From assembly GCA_947625235.1 (NCBI GenBank), contig CANQNP010000009.1:1-41125 (forward strand): a stretch of DNA of 41,125 bases, read 5' to 3'. How positions within the stretch are numbered: the first letter of the stretch is position 1; every line of letters starts with the position of its first letter. This stretch comes from an uncultured Atopobiaceae bacterium. GTDB lineage: Bacteria > Actinomycetota > Coriobacteriia > Coriobacteriales > Atopobiaceae. Position numbers and translations under genes: made by a program. The notes below the pieces were generated by a model. The model did not search any database and had not been told where the DNA came from. It saw only the letters and a list, made by a program, of their open reading frames with translations. Of this stretch, positions 18,647-25,726 are shown in pieces.

Positions 18647-19412
18647 CGTCGTCATCTCCTTCCAGTGCAACGCTCTCTTGCGCGAAACCGCCGTCAAGCA
18701 GGGAGAACTTCTCGATGCCGATGAAGATGGCGATGATCGCCACGCCGAGCACCGGCACGCCCATGTAGGAGGCGATCACGAAGCCGAGGAAGTAGAACGG
18801 CACGAGCTTCGGAGTGATCACGAGGCGGCCGAGCATGGCGAAACCCATGGCGGGCAGGATGTTCGCGGCCACGCCGAAGCCGTTGAGCACGAAATCGGGG
18901 ATCCAGTCGAGGATGCCCTGCACGGCCTCGACGCCGAGCATGTAGGCACCCATGCAGAGGATGAACGCCTTGAGGCAACCGCCCACGATGCCGATGCCCC
19001 AGTGCACCGCGTAGATGCCGCTCATGGTGCCCTTAAGCGCGTAGGTGTCGCATAGATCCACGAAGAACGGAAAGATCGGGTTCATGATGTTCGAGAGGGC
19101 GAGGGAGAGCACCGCGATGGGCATGGCCAGCGCGATGGCCGCCTCGGTGCCCTGACCGAGCGAGATGGCGAAGGCACAGGCGAGGACGCTGCCAACGGTC
19201 TCGTCGGGCGGCACGTAGGCTCCGATGGAGATGGAGCCCATGAAGAGCAGCTCGAGACTGGCTCCGATGGCCAGACCCGTGGGCACGTCGCCGAGGACGA
19301 GGCCCACGAGCGGGCAGAGGACGATGGGCCGGAACATATAGAGGGTGCCAAGCTGGTAGTCGAATTTTCCCAGCGCACCGATGAGTCCTATGAGTATGGC
19401 TTGCATAACCAT
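18636..19412 (-). CDS. PTS system, mannose/fructose/sorbose family IIC component
   Basis: 258 aa from ATG 19412 (AGAGG 8 bases upstream). It is a polytopic membrane protein: GLIGALGKFDYQLGTLYMFR, LGLVLGDVPTGLAIGASLEL, SISIGAYVPPDETVGSVLAC and several further helices. The C-terminus is acidic (GDDDDDF). It forms the translocation pore with IID. Positions in the operon: IIB ends 27 bases upstream and IID begins within its last codons. Confidence 0.95.
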   Translation of the reverse strand: MVMQAILIGLIGALGKFDYQLGTLYMFRPIVLCPLVGLVLGDVPTGLAIGASLELLFMGSISIGAYVPPDETVGSVLACAFAISLGQGTEAAIALAMPIAVLSLALSNIMNPIFPFFVDLCDTYALKGTMSGIYAVHWGIGIVGGCLKAFILCMGAYMLGVEAVQGILDWIPDFVLNGFGVAANILPAMGFAMLGRLVITPKLVPFYFLGFVIASYMGVPVLGVAIIAIFIGIEKFSLLDGGFAQESVALEGDDDDDF

Positions 19413-19439
19413 GAGGAGCACCTCTCGTCGGGGTATCGG

Positions 19440-19910
19440 TTACAGCAGGTCCTTGGCCAAGACCTTCGGGTCGTCAGCCAGAGGTCGGATTTCCACTTCG
19501 ATGCCACGGGCGATGAGTTCCTTGAGCATTTCCTCCTCATCGGGTTCGAGGAAGATCTGACGGGAGATCTCGCGCGTGCTCGGGTTGGCTTTGGTGTTTC
19601 CGAGGTTGATGCTGGTGATGGCGGGGCAGTGGTCCGCCAGCTCCTTGGCCTCGGCGATAGTTTGGACGCAGATGAGCATGCGGTACTTGTCGGTCACGCC
19701 GGAGTTGATGGCCTCGATGGCGTCAGCCATGTTCTTGATCACGAGCTTGCAGCCCGCAGGTTTGCCGAGCTTCAGGGTTGTCTTCCACACGGGATCGGTG
19801 GCCACGTGGTCGCCGACGCAGAAGATGCAGTTGGCGCTCAGGCCCTGGACCCATGAGACCGCCACTTGGCCATGGAGCAGTCGGTGATCGACTCTGCACA
19901 GAAGGATCAT
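19440..19910 (-). CDS. PTS system, mannose/fructose/sorbose family IIB component
   Basis: 156 aa, soluble. The phosphorylation site lies in CRVDHRLLHGQVAVSW with H13 as the phospho-acceptor, as in ManX/LevE-type IIB proteins. It receives phosphate from IIA (next upstream gene) and passes it to the sugar at IIC/IID. ATG 19910 follows AAAGGCGAG. The rest of the fold (ITSINLGNTKA, FLEPDEEEMLKELIARGIEV) matches the family. Confidence 0.95.
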   Translation of the reverse strand: MILLCRVDHRLLHGQVAVSWVQGLSANCIFCVGDHVATDPVWKTTLKLGKPAGCKLVIKNMADAIEAINSGVTDKYRMLICVQTIAEAKELADHCPAITSINLGNTKANPSTREISRQIFLEPDEEEMLKELIARGIEVEIRPLADDPKVLAKDLL

Positions 19911-19967
19911 TGGGATGTCTCGCCTTTCATTCGAAGCGATGCGGATGCGCGCTCGGGGCCTCCGCAG

Positions 19968-20390
19968 TTAGAAGTCGTCGTCGTTTTCTGCTTGCTCGGC
20001 GAGGAAGTCGTTCACGAAGGTTGGCTGGACCTCGGTTTGGGCGAGCACCTCGCGGATGAGCTCCTCGGGATCGCGTCCCTCGCCGGAGATGACCAGCGAA
20101 ATGACCGTGGGGAGGTTCATGTTGGTCACCACGTAGGTGCGCGGACGACGGGCGAGCGCCTTCACGAACTCGTTGTTCACGGAGCCGCCGAGGATGTCGG
20201 TGCACACGATCACGTTCCGATCGTCGGGGATGCGATCGAGGGCCCCTTGCACCTCGCCTTCGACATCCAGGTGGCCGTCGACGAAGAGGGTGAGGACGTG
20301 GACGTCCTCGCGCTCGCCGGCGAGGAACGAGAGCGCCTCCACGAGGCCCTGGGAGAGATGGGCGTGCGATGCGATGATGTACTCGGTCAA
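19968..20390 (-). CDS. PTS system, mannose/fructose/sorbose family IIA component
   Basis: 140 aa starting at TTG 20390; GGAGG lies 7 bases upstream and no better start exists. The N-terminal IIASHAHLSQG places the phospho-histidine at H9, equivalent to H10 of the mannose IIA. TDILGGSVNNEF and TNMNLPTVISLV are typical family motifs. The tail is acidic (ENDDDF). It receives phosphate from HPr. IIA and IIB are separate polypeptides here, not fused as in E. coli ManX. Confidence 0.93.
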   Translation of the reverse strand: MTEYIIASHAHLSQGLVEALSFLAGEREDVHVLTLFVDGHLDVEGEVQGALDRIPDDRNVIVCTDILGGSVNNEFVKALARRPRTYVVTNMNLPTVISLVISGEGRDPEELIREVLAQTEVQPTFVNDFLAEQAENDDDF

Positions 20391-20404
20391 GGCAGCTCCT
20401 CCGC

Positions 20405-21466
20405 CTAGTAGTCGAACTGGTGGTAGTAGCGGCGGTAGTTGAGGTTGTGCTTGGTCACGATCTCGTAGTAGCGAGCGAGGCGATCCGTGACGAGGGAGCT
20501 CAGAATCCAAGGGCTCACGATGGTGCGGAACTTCTCGTCGATGGAGGGCGTGGCGTACTCGTTCACGTCGATGACCACGATGTCGGCGTCGCCCGTGCGG
20601 CCGCTCTTGAGGAAGGCATCCACGCGATCGTCGAGCTTGCGGTACTCGTCGACGCCCTTGAAGAGCACCACCGGCACGCCCGGCTCCACCAGCTCCAAGG
20701 TGCCGTGGAAGAAATCGGCCGAGGTGATGTAGCGGGTGCGCTTCCATTGCATCTCCTCGAGGATGCACATGGAGAAGAGGATGGTCTCGCCCCAGAGGGC
20801 GCCGGAGCCGATGAACATCGTGTAGGGGGCGAGCGCATAGGCCTTCGCGATCGCCTCGGCCTTGGGCTCGAAGGCCTTGCGGATGTTCAGGAGATCGGCC
20901 CAGATGCCGTCGCACTGGTCCACGAACTGCCGGTAGTCGGGGAAGCAGCCACGGCGCTCGAGCAACTTCAGGCCAAAGCGATCCGCGAGATAGTAGCCCT
21001 TCTCGCATCCTCCGGAGCCATGGTCGGACGCCATGGCCACGCAGTGGTCGACGCCCACGGCCTGCCCGATGGGGCCCTCGGGCTTGGTCATGGCGAACAC
21101 CCGCACGCCCATGGCCTTGAGCTTCTTCACGGCCTCCAAGATCTCGGGCGTGGTGCCCGATTCCGAGGCCGTGAGCACCACGGACTTCTCGGTCATGCGC
21201 TTGTGGCCCGCCACGAGCCACTCGGCGGCATGGATGAGGTAGACCTCGAAGTCCTTGTCGCTGTACTTGGACATGAGGTACTCGAGCTGCATGAGCTCGT
21301 CCCACGTGCCGCCGACCCCCATGAGGAAGACGGCATCGTAGCCCTCGTCGGCCACGGTGTCTGCCATGGCCTCGAGCGCATCGCCCACGGCCCTCAGGGC
21401 CTTGCCGTCCTCCAGGTAGCCGTCTTGGTCGAAATGCATGATCTCGACCATCTCCGTTTCCTTCAT
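20405..21466 (-). CDS. SIS-domain deglycase, FrlB/GfrF-like (putative fructoselysine-6-phosphate deglycase)
   Basis: 353 aa with two SIS domains. ATG 21466 follows AAAGGAAG. First domain: VFLMGVGGTWDE and VVLTASESGTTPE bind the sugar phosphate. The C-terminal half, from TRYITSADFFHGTLELVEPG to the final NLNYRRYYHQFDY, strongly recalls FrlB of E. coli, which cleaves fructoselysine-6-phosphate to lysine and glucose-6-phosphate. The catalytic stretch reads ADFFHG where FrlB and GlmS usually have GE-x-x-HG, so Glu is replaced by Asp. Position between a GlmS-like SIS gene and IIA supports a role on a PTS-imported glycated amine. Exact substrate is inferred. Confidence 0.75.
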   Translation of the reverse strand: MKETEMVEIMHFDQDGYLEDGKALRAVGDALEAMADTVADEGYDAVFLMGVGGTWDELMQLEYLMSKYSDKDFEVYLIHAAEWLVAGHKRMTEKSVVLTASESGTTPEILEAVKKLKAMGVRVFAMTKPEGPIGQAVGVDHCVAMASDHGSGGCEKGYYLADRFGLKLLERRGCFPDYRQFVDQCDGIWADLLNIRKAFEPKAEAIAKAYALAPYTMFIGSGALWGETILFSMCILEEMQWKRTRYITSADFFHGTLELVEPGVPVVLFKGVDEYRKLDDRVDAFLKSGRTGDADIVVIDVNEYATPSIDEKFRTIVSPWILSSLVTDRLARYYEIVTKHNLNYRRYYHQFDY

Positions 21467-21534
21467 CGCCCCACTTCCTTTCTCCTCGCGCATCCGGCCA
21501 GGACGAGCCCGATGCGCTCCACAGGCGGTATCGC

Positions 21535-22683
21535 TCAGCCCTCTCGCTCCCATGCGAGCCGGGCTTGGGCTTTCAGGGATTCCTGCCGCTCGTCGTAACC
21601 GGCGGCCTTGGCGGCGAACGTCTCGCCCGGGCCGGCGAGGAAGGGGTGCACGTCCCAGGCGTGCAGCTCTTCGGCCAACAGGGCGCAGTAGGTTTGGAAG
21701 AAGGGCAACTGGACGAGAGCCGCCGTGGCCGCAGACGCCACGGGGGGCATGGGCACGGCGAAGGGGAGGCCAAGGGGTTCGCAGGTGATGAGCCAGGTGT
21801 CCGCCGTGACGCGCGCCATCTCCTCGGCGAGGAGCCGATGGAGCGCGCCCTGGGTGCCGTCGTCGATGACGAAGACCCTGTATCCCGGCGCGACCTGCAT
21901 CGATGGACCATGGGCGAATTCCTCGCCCTCGAAGGCCATCGCCGGCATCTTGAGCGTTTCCATGAGCTTGAGGGCGGCCTCGCCCGCCACGCCGAAGCCC
22001 GGTCCGTCGCCGATCACGATGGTCGGCGCAACGCGAGCGAGCGAGAGACGGTTGCGCTCCACGAATGCCCGCGAGACGTCCAGCGCCTCGCCGTGGGAGC
22101 GAATGGCGTCTTCGACCTCGGCCAGACCCCGCACGAGCCCTGCATCGTCCAGCAGGCCCAACGCCCGAGCCGCGTGGAGCGAGAAGAGCATGAGGAACTC
22201 CACGAGGGTGAGCACGCCCATGGTCACGAAGTCGATGGACTCGAGCCCTACGCCGTAATCGACGACCACGGGGGCATGGGATGCCAGGGGAGCATCGACG
22301 CAGCCCGTGAGCGCCACGGCCTGGGCTCCTCGACGGGCCAGGGCGCAGAGCGCCCCGATGGCGTTCGTGGAATAGCCGCTCTGCGAGATCACGACATCGA
22401 AGGCGGAGGAGGGAACGTCCGCATCCCACGCCGCGAATCGGCCGGGAGAGACCACCTCCACCGCCACGTGGAGCGAACCCTGCATGAAATCGCGAGCGCA
22501 GAGCGCCGCATGGCGAGAAGACCCCGAGGCGATGAGGCGAAGGGGGCGTGGACCCGCGGGGCACTGCTCAGCGTAGGCGGCCACCAGAGGCGCCACGAGC
22601 TCGCGGGCACGGCCGAGATTCTCCTCCATGCGTCGGTTGGCCAAGCGCACGTAGTCGTACATGACCGGCGAATGCTGTCCCAT
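21535..22683 (-). CDS. SIS-domain sugar isomerase/deglycase, GlmS C-domain-like (GfrE-like)
   Basis: 382 aa from ATG 22683 (GAGGAGGCGTCGG upstream). Two SIS domains without the glutaminase half of GlmS: LIASGSSRHAALCARDFM, VVISQSGYSTNAIGAL, then IGDGPGFGVAGEAALKLMET and FEGEEFAHGPSMQVAPGY with the catalytic-type EEFAHGP. GlmS-like proteins in PTS operons act as deglycases of glucosaminate, glucoselysine or fructosamine phosphates; GfrE of Salmonella is a precedent. First gene of the PTS operon, directly behind the regulated promoter. Confidence 0.75.
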   Translation of the reverse strand: MGQHSPVMYDYVRLANRRMEENLGRARELVAPLVAAYAEQCPAGPRPLRLIASGSSRHAALCARDFMQGSLHVAVEVVSPGRFAAWDADVPSSAFDVVISQSGYSTNAIGALCALARRGAQAVALTGCVDAPLASHAPVVVDYGVGLESIDFVTMGVLTLVEFLMLFSLHAARALGLLDDAGLVRGLAEVEDAIRSHGEALDVSRAFVERNRLSLARVAPTIVIGDGPGFGVAGEAALKLMETLKMPAMAFEGEEFAHGPSMQVAPGYRVFVIDDGTQGALHRLLAEEMARVTADTWLITCEPLGLPFAVPMPPVASAATAALVQLPFFQTYCALLAEELHAWDVHPFLAGPGETFAAKAAGYDERQESLKAQARLAWEREG

Positions 22684-22711
22684 CCGACGCCTCCTCAAAT
22701 ACAATTTCTTA

Positions 22712-22726
22712 CTTTTCTAGACCATT
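22712..22726 (-). promoter_or_regulatory. Putative GntR operator O2 (start-site proximal)
   Basis: CTTTTCTAGACCATT (plus strand). It contains a TCTAGACCA half resembling the TGGTNTAGACCA operators of HutC/UTRA-type GntR repressors. It covers roughly +2 to +16 of the PTS promoter. A related copy lies 32 bp away and a third at 24935. Confidence 0.6.
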
Positions 22727-22734
22727 ACTGAGAC

Positions 22735-22762
22735 ATGCTACAACTATTCCATACCATTGCAA
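22735..22762 (-). promoter_or_regulatory. Promoter of the SIS-PTS operon
   Basis: On the minus strand, -35 TTGCAA (22762-22757), a 16-base spacer and -10 TAGCAT (22740-22735). The surroundings are strikingly A+T-rich compared with the rest of the window. The predicted start is about 45 bases upstream of the first SIS gene. Confidence 0.55.
22744..22758 (-). promoter_or_regulatory. Putative GntR operator O1 (between -35 and -10)
   Basis: CTATTCCATACCATT (plus strand), a diverged direct repeat of 22712-22726 (11 of 14 core positions agree), spaced 32 bp, about three helical turns. It fills the spacer of the PTS promoter, a classic repressor position. Confidence 0.5.
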
Positions 22763-22783
22763 GAGGAGAATCGATCTAATCCA

Positions 22784-22819
22784 TGCGGCGATGCCAAGGG
22801 CCTTGGCACGGACGCCGCC
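22784..22819 (-). terminator. Long hairpin after the tandem gntR genes
   Basis: Perfect inner arms TGCCAAGG (22792-22799) and CCTTGGCA (22801-22808), and outer arms GCGGCG (22785-22790) and CGCCGC (22813-22818). It lies between the gntR stop (22873) and the PTS promoter, so it may insulate the two transcripts. No U-run follows. A regulatory palindrome is an alternative reading. Confidence 0.5.
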
Positions 22820-22872
22820 ATGGGCACACGTCGCTCCTATGGATAGCTGGAAGGCGCGATGGGCGCCGAGAC

Positions 22873-23601
22873 TCAGTAGATGTAGGAGTAGGTGCTGCGA
22901 TCTCCGAGGGTCAAAGCCGCCACGCACTCCACCGGCTGGCCCTGGGCGTCAACGCTCAGGCAGTCGAGGGTCATCACGGGATGGCCCGCCTCCACCTGCA
23001 GGAGGTTGGCATCGCGCTGCCCGAGACGGGTGACGCCGAGCACCTCCTGTGCGCCCACTACCTCATGGCCGTACATGGCATAGGTCTCGTAGAGGCTGAA
23101 GGCGGCCACATCCCTCTTCTCGATCCCCGGGAAGAGCGACAGGGGAATCACCGTGCGCTCGATGCTCACCGGTATGCCGTCCGCGCAGTTCAAGCGGCGC
23201 ACGCAGAAGAGCGGCTCCGAAGATCCGATGCCGAAGATGCGGCCATAGAGAGGCCCGGCCGCTCGGCAAGACTTGGAGAGGATGCGCACGGAAGGTTCCG
23301 CATTGGCGTTGCGCACCATCTCGCGGAAGCCGACGTTCGCGTGCACCCGGTTCTCCAGGGCGTTCACATAGGAGCCCTTGCCCTTGATCCTGCGCAGCTT
23401 CCCGGAGCTTATGAGAGCGTCCATGGCGTTGCGCACCGTCATGCGCGTGGTGGAGAACTCGGCGGCCAGCTCATGCTCGGATGGCAAGGCGGTGCCCACT
23501 TTGTAGTAGCCCCGCTCGATGCGGTGCTCGATGGCCTCGCGCACCTCCAAGTACTTGAGCTGGCGGCTCTCCCCCTCCTCGCGACCCATCAGTCGATCCA
23601 T
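22873..23601 (-). CDS. GntR family regulator with UTRA domain (second of tandem pair)
   Basis: 242 aa counted from ATG 23601. A second ATG at 23589 overlaps the stop of the upstream gntR as TGATG and may be the coupled start. N-terminal winged helix: REAIEHRIERGYYKVGTALP, SEHELAAEFSTTRMTVRNAM. C-terminal UTRA ligand-binding domain with FCVRRLNCADGIPVSIERTV and VMTLDCLSVDAQGQPVEC. UTRA regulators sense sugar phosphates or amines and usually repress. It likely controls the neighbouring PTS operon and/or its own operon through the CTTTT-TAGACCATT sites. Confidence 0.93.
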   Translation of the reverse strand: MDRLMGREEGESRQLKYLEVREAIEHRIERGYYKVGTALPSEHELAAEFSTTRMTVRNAMDALISSGKLRRIKGKGSYVNALENRVHANVGFREMVRNANAEPSVRILSKSCRAAGPLYGRIFGIGSSEPLFCVRRLNCADGIPVSIERTVIPLSLFPGIEKRDVAAFSLYETYAMYGHEVVGAQEVLGVTRLGQRDANLLQVEAGHPVMTLDCLSVDAQGQPVECVAALTLGDRSTYSYIY

Positions 23602-24362
23602 TCCCGGCCGACCACGGCCCTCAGATCCTCGGGCACGCTATCGCTGGCGAAGCGATAGCGGTCCGGACGGATGAGCTGACGGTTGTACTCGATGGGCGCG
23701 CGTTCCGCATCGCGTTCCACCGAGGAGCAGAAGAAGACGGGATCGCCGGGCTCGAGGCCCAGCAAGACCGCTTCCCCGGCATCAACCGTAGTGATGGAGA
23801 TGCGCTCCTCGCCATGGCGCACGCGCACGTCGAAACGGATCGCCAAAACCTCGTACAGGCTCTCGGCGCAGTAATCGTGGCTCTCGATGCCGGGGCAGAG
23901 CCGGCGGTTCACCCAGGTGTCGTCCAGGGTGCAGGGCATGCCGTCCACGAGTCTCACGCGCCTCAAGTGGAAGGCGAGCTCTCCCAGGGGGATCTCCAGG
24001 CGCAGGGCCACATCCTCGGGAGCCGTGAGGACCTCGGCCTCGAGCAGCCGCGAGCCAGGCAGATAGCCCATCGCCTGCGCGTTCACGCTGAAGCTTCCCG
24101 AATCCTCGAACACCTGCATGATCGGCGGCTTGGCCAAGAAGGTCCCCGCTCCTTGACGCGCCACGAGTTCGTGGCTGGCCACCAAGTGGGCGATGGCGCC
24201 CCTCAGGGCCATGCGGGAGACGCCGATCATCTCGGCGAGGTCTCGCTCCGATGGCAGGGCGTCACCGGGTTCGAGCCGATGCTCCATGATGTAGAAGCGA
24301 ATGCCCTCGATTGCCCTGTCTTTGGGGGCCGCCGGCACGACTTCCAAGGATGATTCGCACAT
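23589..24362 (-). CDS. GntR family regulator with UTRA domain (first of tandem pair)
   Basis: 257 aa from ATG 24362 (GGGGGAGCGTG upstream). Winged helix: GIRFYIMEHRLEPGDALP, SERDLAEMIGVSRMALRGAI; UTRA domain from residue ~85, with FHLRRVRLVDGMPCTLDDTW and PVFFCSSVERDAERAPIEYN. It is clearly a paralogue of, but well diverged from, the next gene. The operon is hypothetical gene-gntR-gntR, divergent from the HAD hydrolase. Two fused-order regulators with different sensor domains suggest two inducers or a heterodimer. Confidence 0.93.
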   Translation of the reverse strand: MCESSLEVVPAAPKDRAIEGIRFYIMEHRLEPGDALPSERDLAEMIGVSRMALRGAIAHLVASHELVARQGAGTFLAKPPIMQVFEDSGSFSVNAQAMGYLPGSRLLEAEVLTAPEDVALRLEIPLGELAFHLRRVRLVDGMPCTLDDTWVNRRLCPGIESHDYCAESLYEVLAIRFDVRVRHGEERISITTVDAGEAVLLGLEPGDPVFFCSSVERDAERAPIEYNRQLIRPDRYRFASDSVPEDLRAVVGREWID

Positions 24363-24384
24363 CACGCTCCCCCATCGACTCGTA

Positions 24385-24879
24385 TCACCGCCCCATAGAA
24401 TCTAATTGAAGTTTGAGCTCTTTCGCAAAGCCCTGGGAGCGCTTGTAGCCGAGCGAGCTGCGTTTCTGGCTCTCGGTGGCTATCGGGAGCTCCAGATGGG
24501 CCACCTCGCCGCCCGCGACGCGGACCCACACGACCACCGATATCCCCAAGCACACTCCGCGCTTGGCCGCGTTGGCGCTGGACACCGCGTTGGGGTTCTT
24601 GAGGATCTCGAAGGCGAGTCTGCGGTTGGAGACGTTGGCGAGGTCCTCATCCGGTTGCCGCTCGACGATCTCGGCCCCCATGAGGTCGTCGTAGCTGAAG
24701 ATCGCCGGCTCTTGGCCGGGAAAGCGCACGGCCCAACGGCGCGTCTTCTCGTCCTGGTAGACCGATGGGATGATGGAGAGCGGCGGGGCCCGGTAGAGGA
24801 TCTTCGTGATGGTAAAGCCGCTGCCCTCGAAGGCCGCTTGAGGCGCCTTGCGTTTGAACAAGCCCACGTTCGATTCCAT
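24385..24879 (-). CDS. Hypothetical protein, first gene of the gntR operon
   Basis: 164 aa, no signal peptide or membrane segment. It starts with a Lys/Arg-rich stretch (LFKRKAPQ). The middle has IPSVYQDEKTRRWAVRF and AIFSYDDLMGAEIVE, a pattern of 'FSYDDL-x-x-x-E' seen in small bacterial proteins with PH-like or DUF4428-associated regions; this is a weak resemblance. The C-terminal half has SNRRLAFEILKNPNAVS and WVRVAGGEVAHLELPI. Function unknown. GAGGGAG abuts ATG 24879, so GTG 24867 is an alternative start. The gene ends 22 bases before gntR. Confidence 0.7.
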   Translation of the reverse strand: MESNVGLFKRKAPQAAFEGSGFTITKILYRAPPLSIIPSVYQDEKTRRWAVRFPGQEPAIFSYDDLMGAEIVERQPDEDLANVSNRRLAFEILKNPNAVSSANAAKRGVCLGISVVVWVRVAGGEVAHLELPIATESQKRSSLGYKRSQGFAKELKLQLDSMGR

Positions 24880-24913
24880 CTCCCTCGATGTCGGCTCTGG
24901 CTTGCGGTATCGC

Positions 24914-24943
24914 TATCATACTAGTCATGTTTTTCTTTTTTAA
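24914..24943 (-). promoter_or_regulatory. Promoter of the hypothetical-gntR-gntR operon
   Basis: Minus strand: -35 TTAAAA (24943-24938), 17-base spacer, -10 TATGAT (24920-24915). The -35 lies inside the operator at 24935-24950. The plus strand carries TATCAT at 24914-24919, a possible -10 for the divergent HAD gene. Confidence 0.5.
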
Positions 24944-24950
24944 GACCATT
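24935..24950. promoter_or_regulatory. Putative GntR operator O3 in the divergent region
   Basis: CTTTTTTAAGACCATT, matching 22712-22726 apart from one inserted A and one substitution. It overlaps the -35 of the gntR operon and lies just downstream of the likely HAD start point, so one bound regulator could control both directions. Confidence 0.55.
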
Positions 24951-24970
24951 CACAGACGCATGGAGGTTGC

Positions 24971-25708
24971 ATGGCGGCGCTCAAAGCGGTGATCTTCGAC
25001 ATGGATGGCGTACTCGTGGACAGCGAGGCATCCTACCAGGATTCCGTTCGCCGTTTCTTCGCCGAGCGCGGCGTACGCATCCCCGAGGAAGAGTTGCGGA
25101 GCATCGTGGGGTCTTCCTACTCGTTCTACTCCGCACGCATCGCCGGTTGGTGGGCGCAGGTCGAAGACCCCGATCCCGATGAGGTGGCCATGGGAGTGGA
25201 TGCCGCCATCGGGCCGTACTTCGTCTCTGCGCCGGAGGAGATCGCGGCGCTCGCCAAGCCCGGCTTGTGCAATGTCCTTCTCGGCCTCAAGGCTCGCGGG
25301 CTCAAGCTCGCCGTGGCCTCCGCCTCTCCAGCGCGAGACATCGAGGCGGTGCTCACGGCGTGCGATATCGCAGGGGTCTTCGATTCCGTGCTGAGCGGCG
25401 AGGACGTGGCGCGGAGCAAGCCCGACCCCGCCATCTACCTCGCCACGCTTGACGCGCTCGGGCTCCCCGCCGAAGCCTGCATCGCCGTGGAGGACTCCGA
25501 CACCGGCATCGCCGCAGCCCGCGCGGCGGGCATCCCCGTGGCCGCCCTTCGCGAAACCCGGTTCGGATTCTCCCAAGCGGGCGCCCGATGGATCGTCGAC
25601 GCCCTCCCGGAGCTGCTCCCCTTGGCGGACTCGCTCTCATCGCCAAACGAAAAGCGGGGCAGCCGATCGGATCGACTGCCCCACTTTCTTTCGGGAACGA
25701 TGCGCTAG
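24971..25708 (+). CDS. HAD hydrolase, beta-phosphoglucomutase-like phosphatase
   Basis: 245 aa from ATG 24971 (GGAGG 4 bases upstream). HAD motif I is VIFDMDGVLVDSE with nucleophile D10 and acid D12; motif II ASASP; motif III lysine in SKPDPAIY; motif IV VEDSDTGIAAA. It is a sugar-phosphate phosphatase or phosphomutase. Divergent from the gntR operon and sharing an operator with it, so probably part of the same sugar pathway, perhaps clearing a phosphorylated by-product. The last ~20 codons run through a terminator hairpin (25651-25687), so the C-terminus (SDRLPHFLSGTMR) may be a read-through extension after loss of an earlier stop. Confidence 0.88.
   Translation: MAALKAVIFDMDGVLVDSEASYQDSVRRFFAERGVRIPEEELRSIVGSSYSFYSARIAGWWAQVEDPDPDEVAMGVDAAIGPYFVSAPEEIAALAKPGLCNVLLGLKARGLKLAVASASPARDIEAVLTACDIAGVFDSVLSGEDVARSKPDPAIYLATLDALGLPAEACIAVEDSDTGIAAARAAGIPVAALRETRFGFSQAGARWIVDALPELLPLADSLSSPNEKRGSRSDRLPHFLSGTMR
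25651..25690. terminator. Bidirectional intrinsic terminator inside the HAD gene 3' end
   Basis: Arms AAAGCGGGGCAG (25651-25662) and CTGCCCCACTTT (25676-25687) pair with one mismatch. TTTCTTTC follows on the plus side and TTTTCGTTT on the minus side. It would end the HAD transcript and the convergent porCDAB transcript. Confidence 0.75.
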
Positions 25709-25726
25709 CGTGCTAGCGTGCGCGCC

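Noticed and set aside
25694-25722. Short direct repeat GCTAGCGTGCTAGCGTG as a possible attachment site
   Set aside because: Only two short copies, no integrase or mobile gene nearby.
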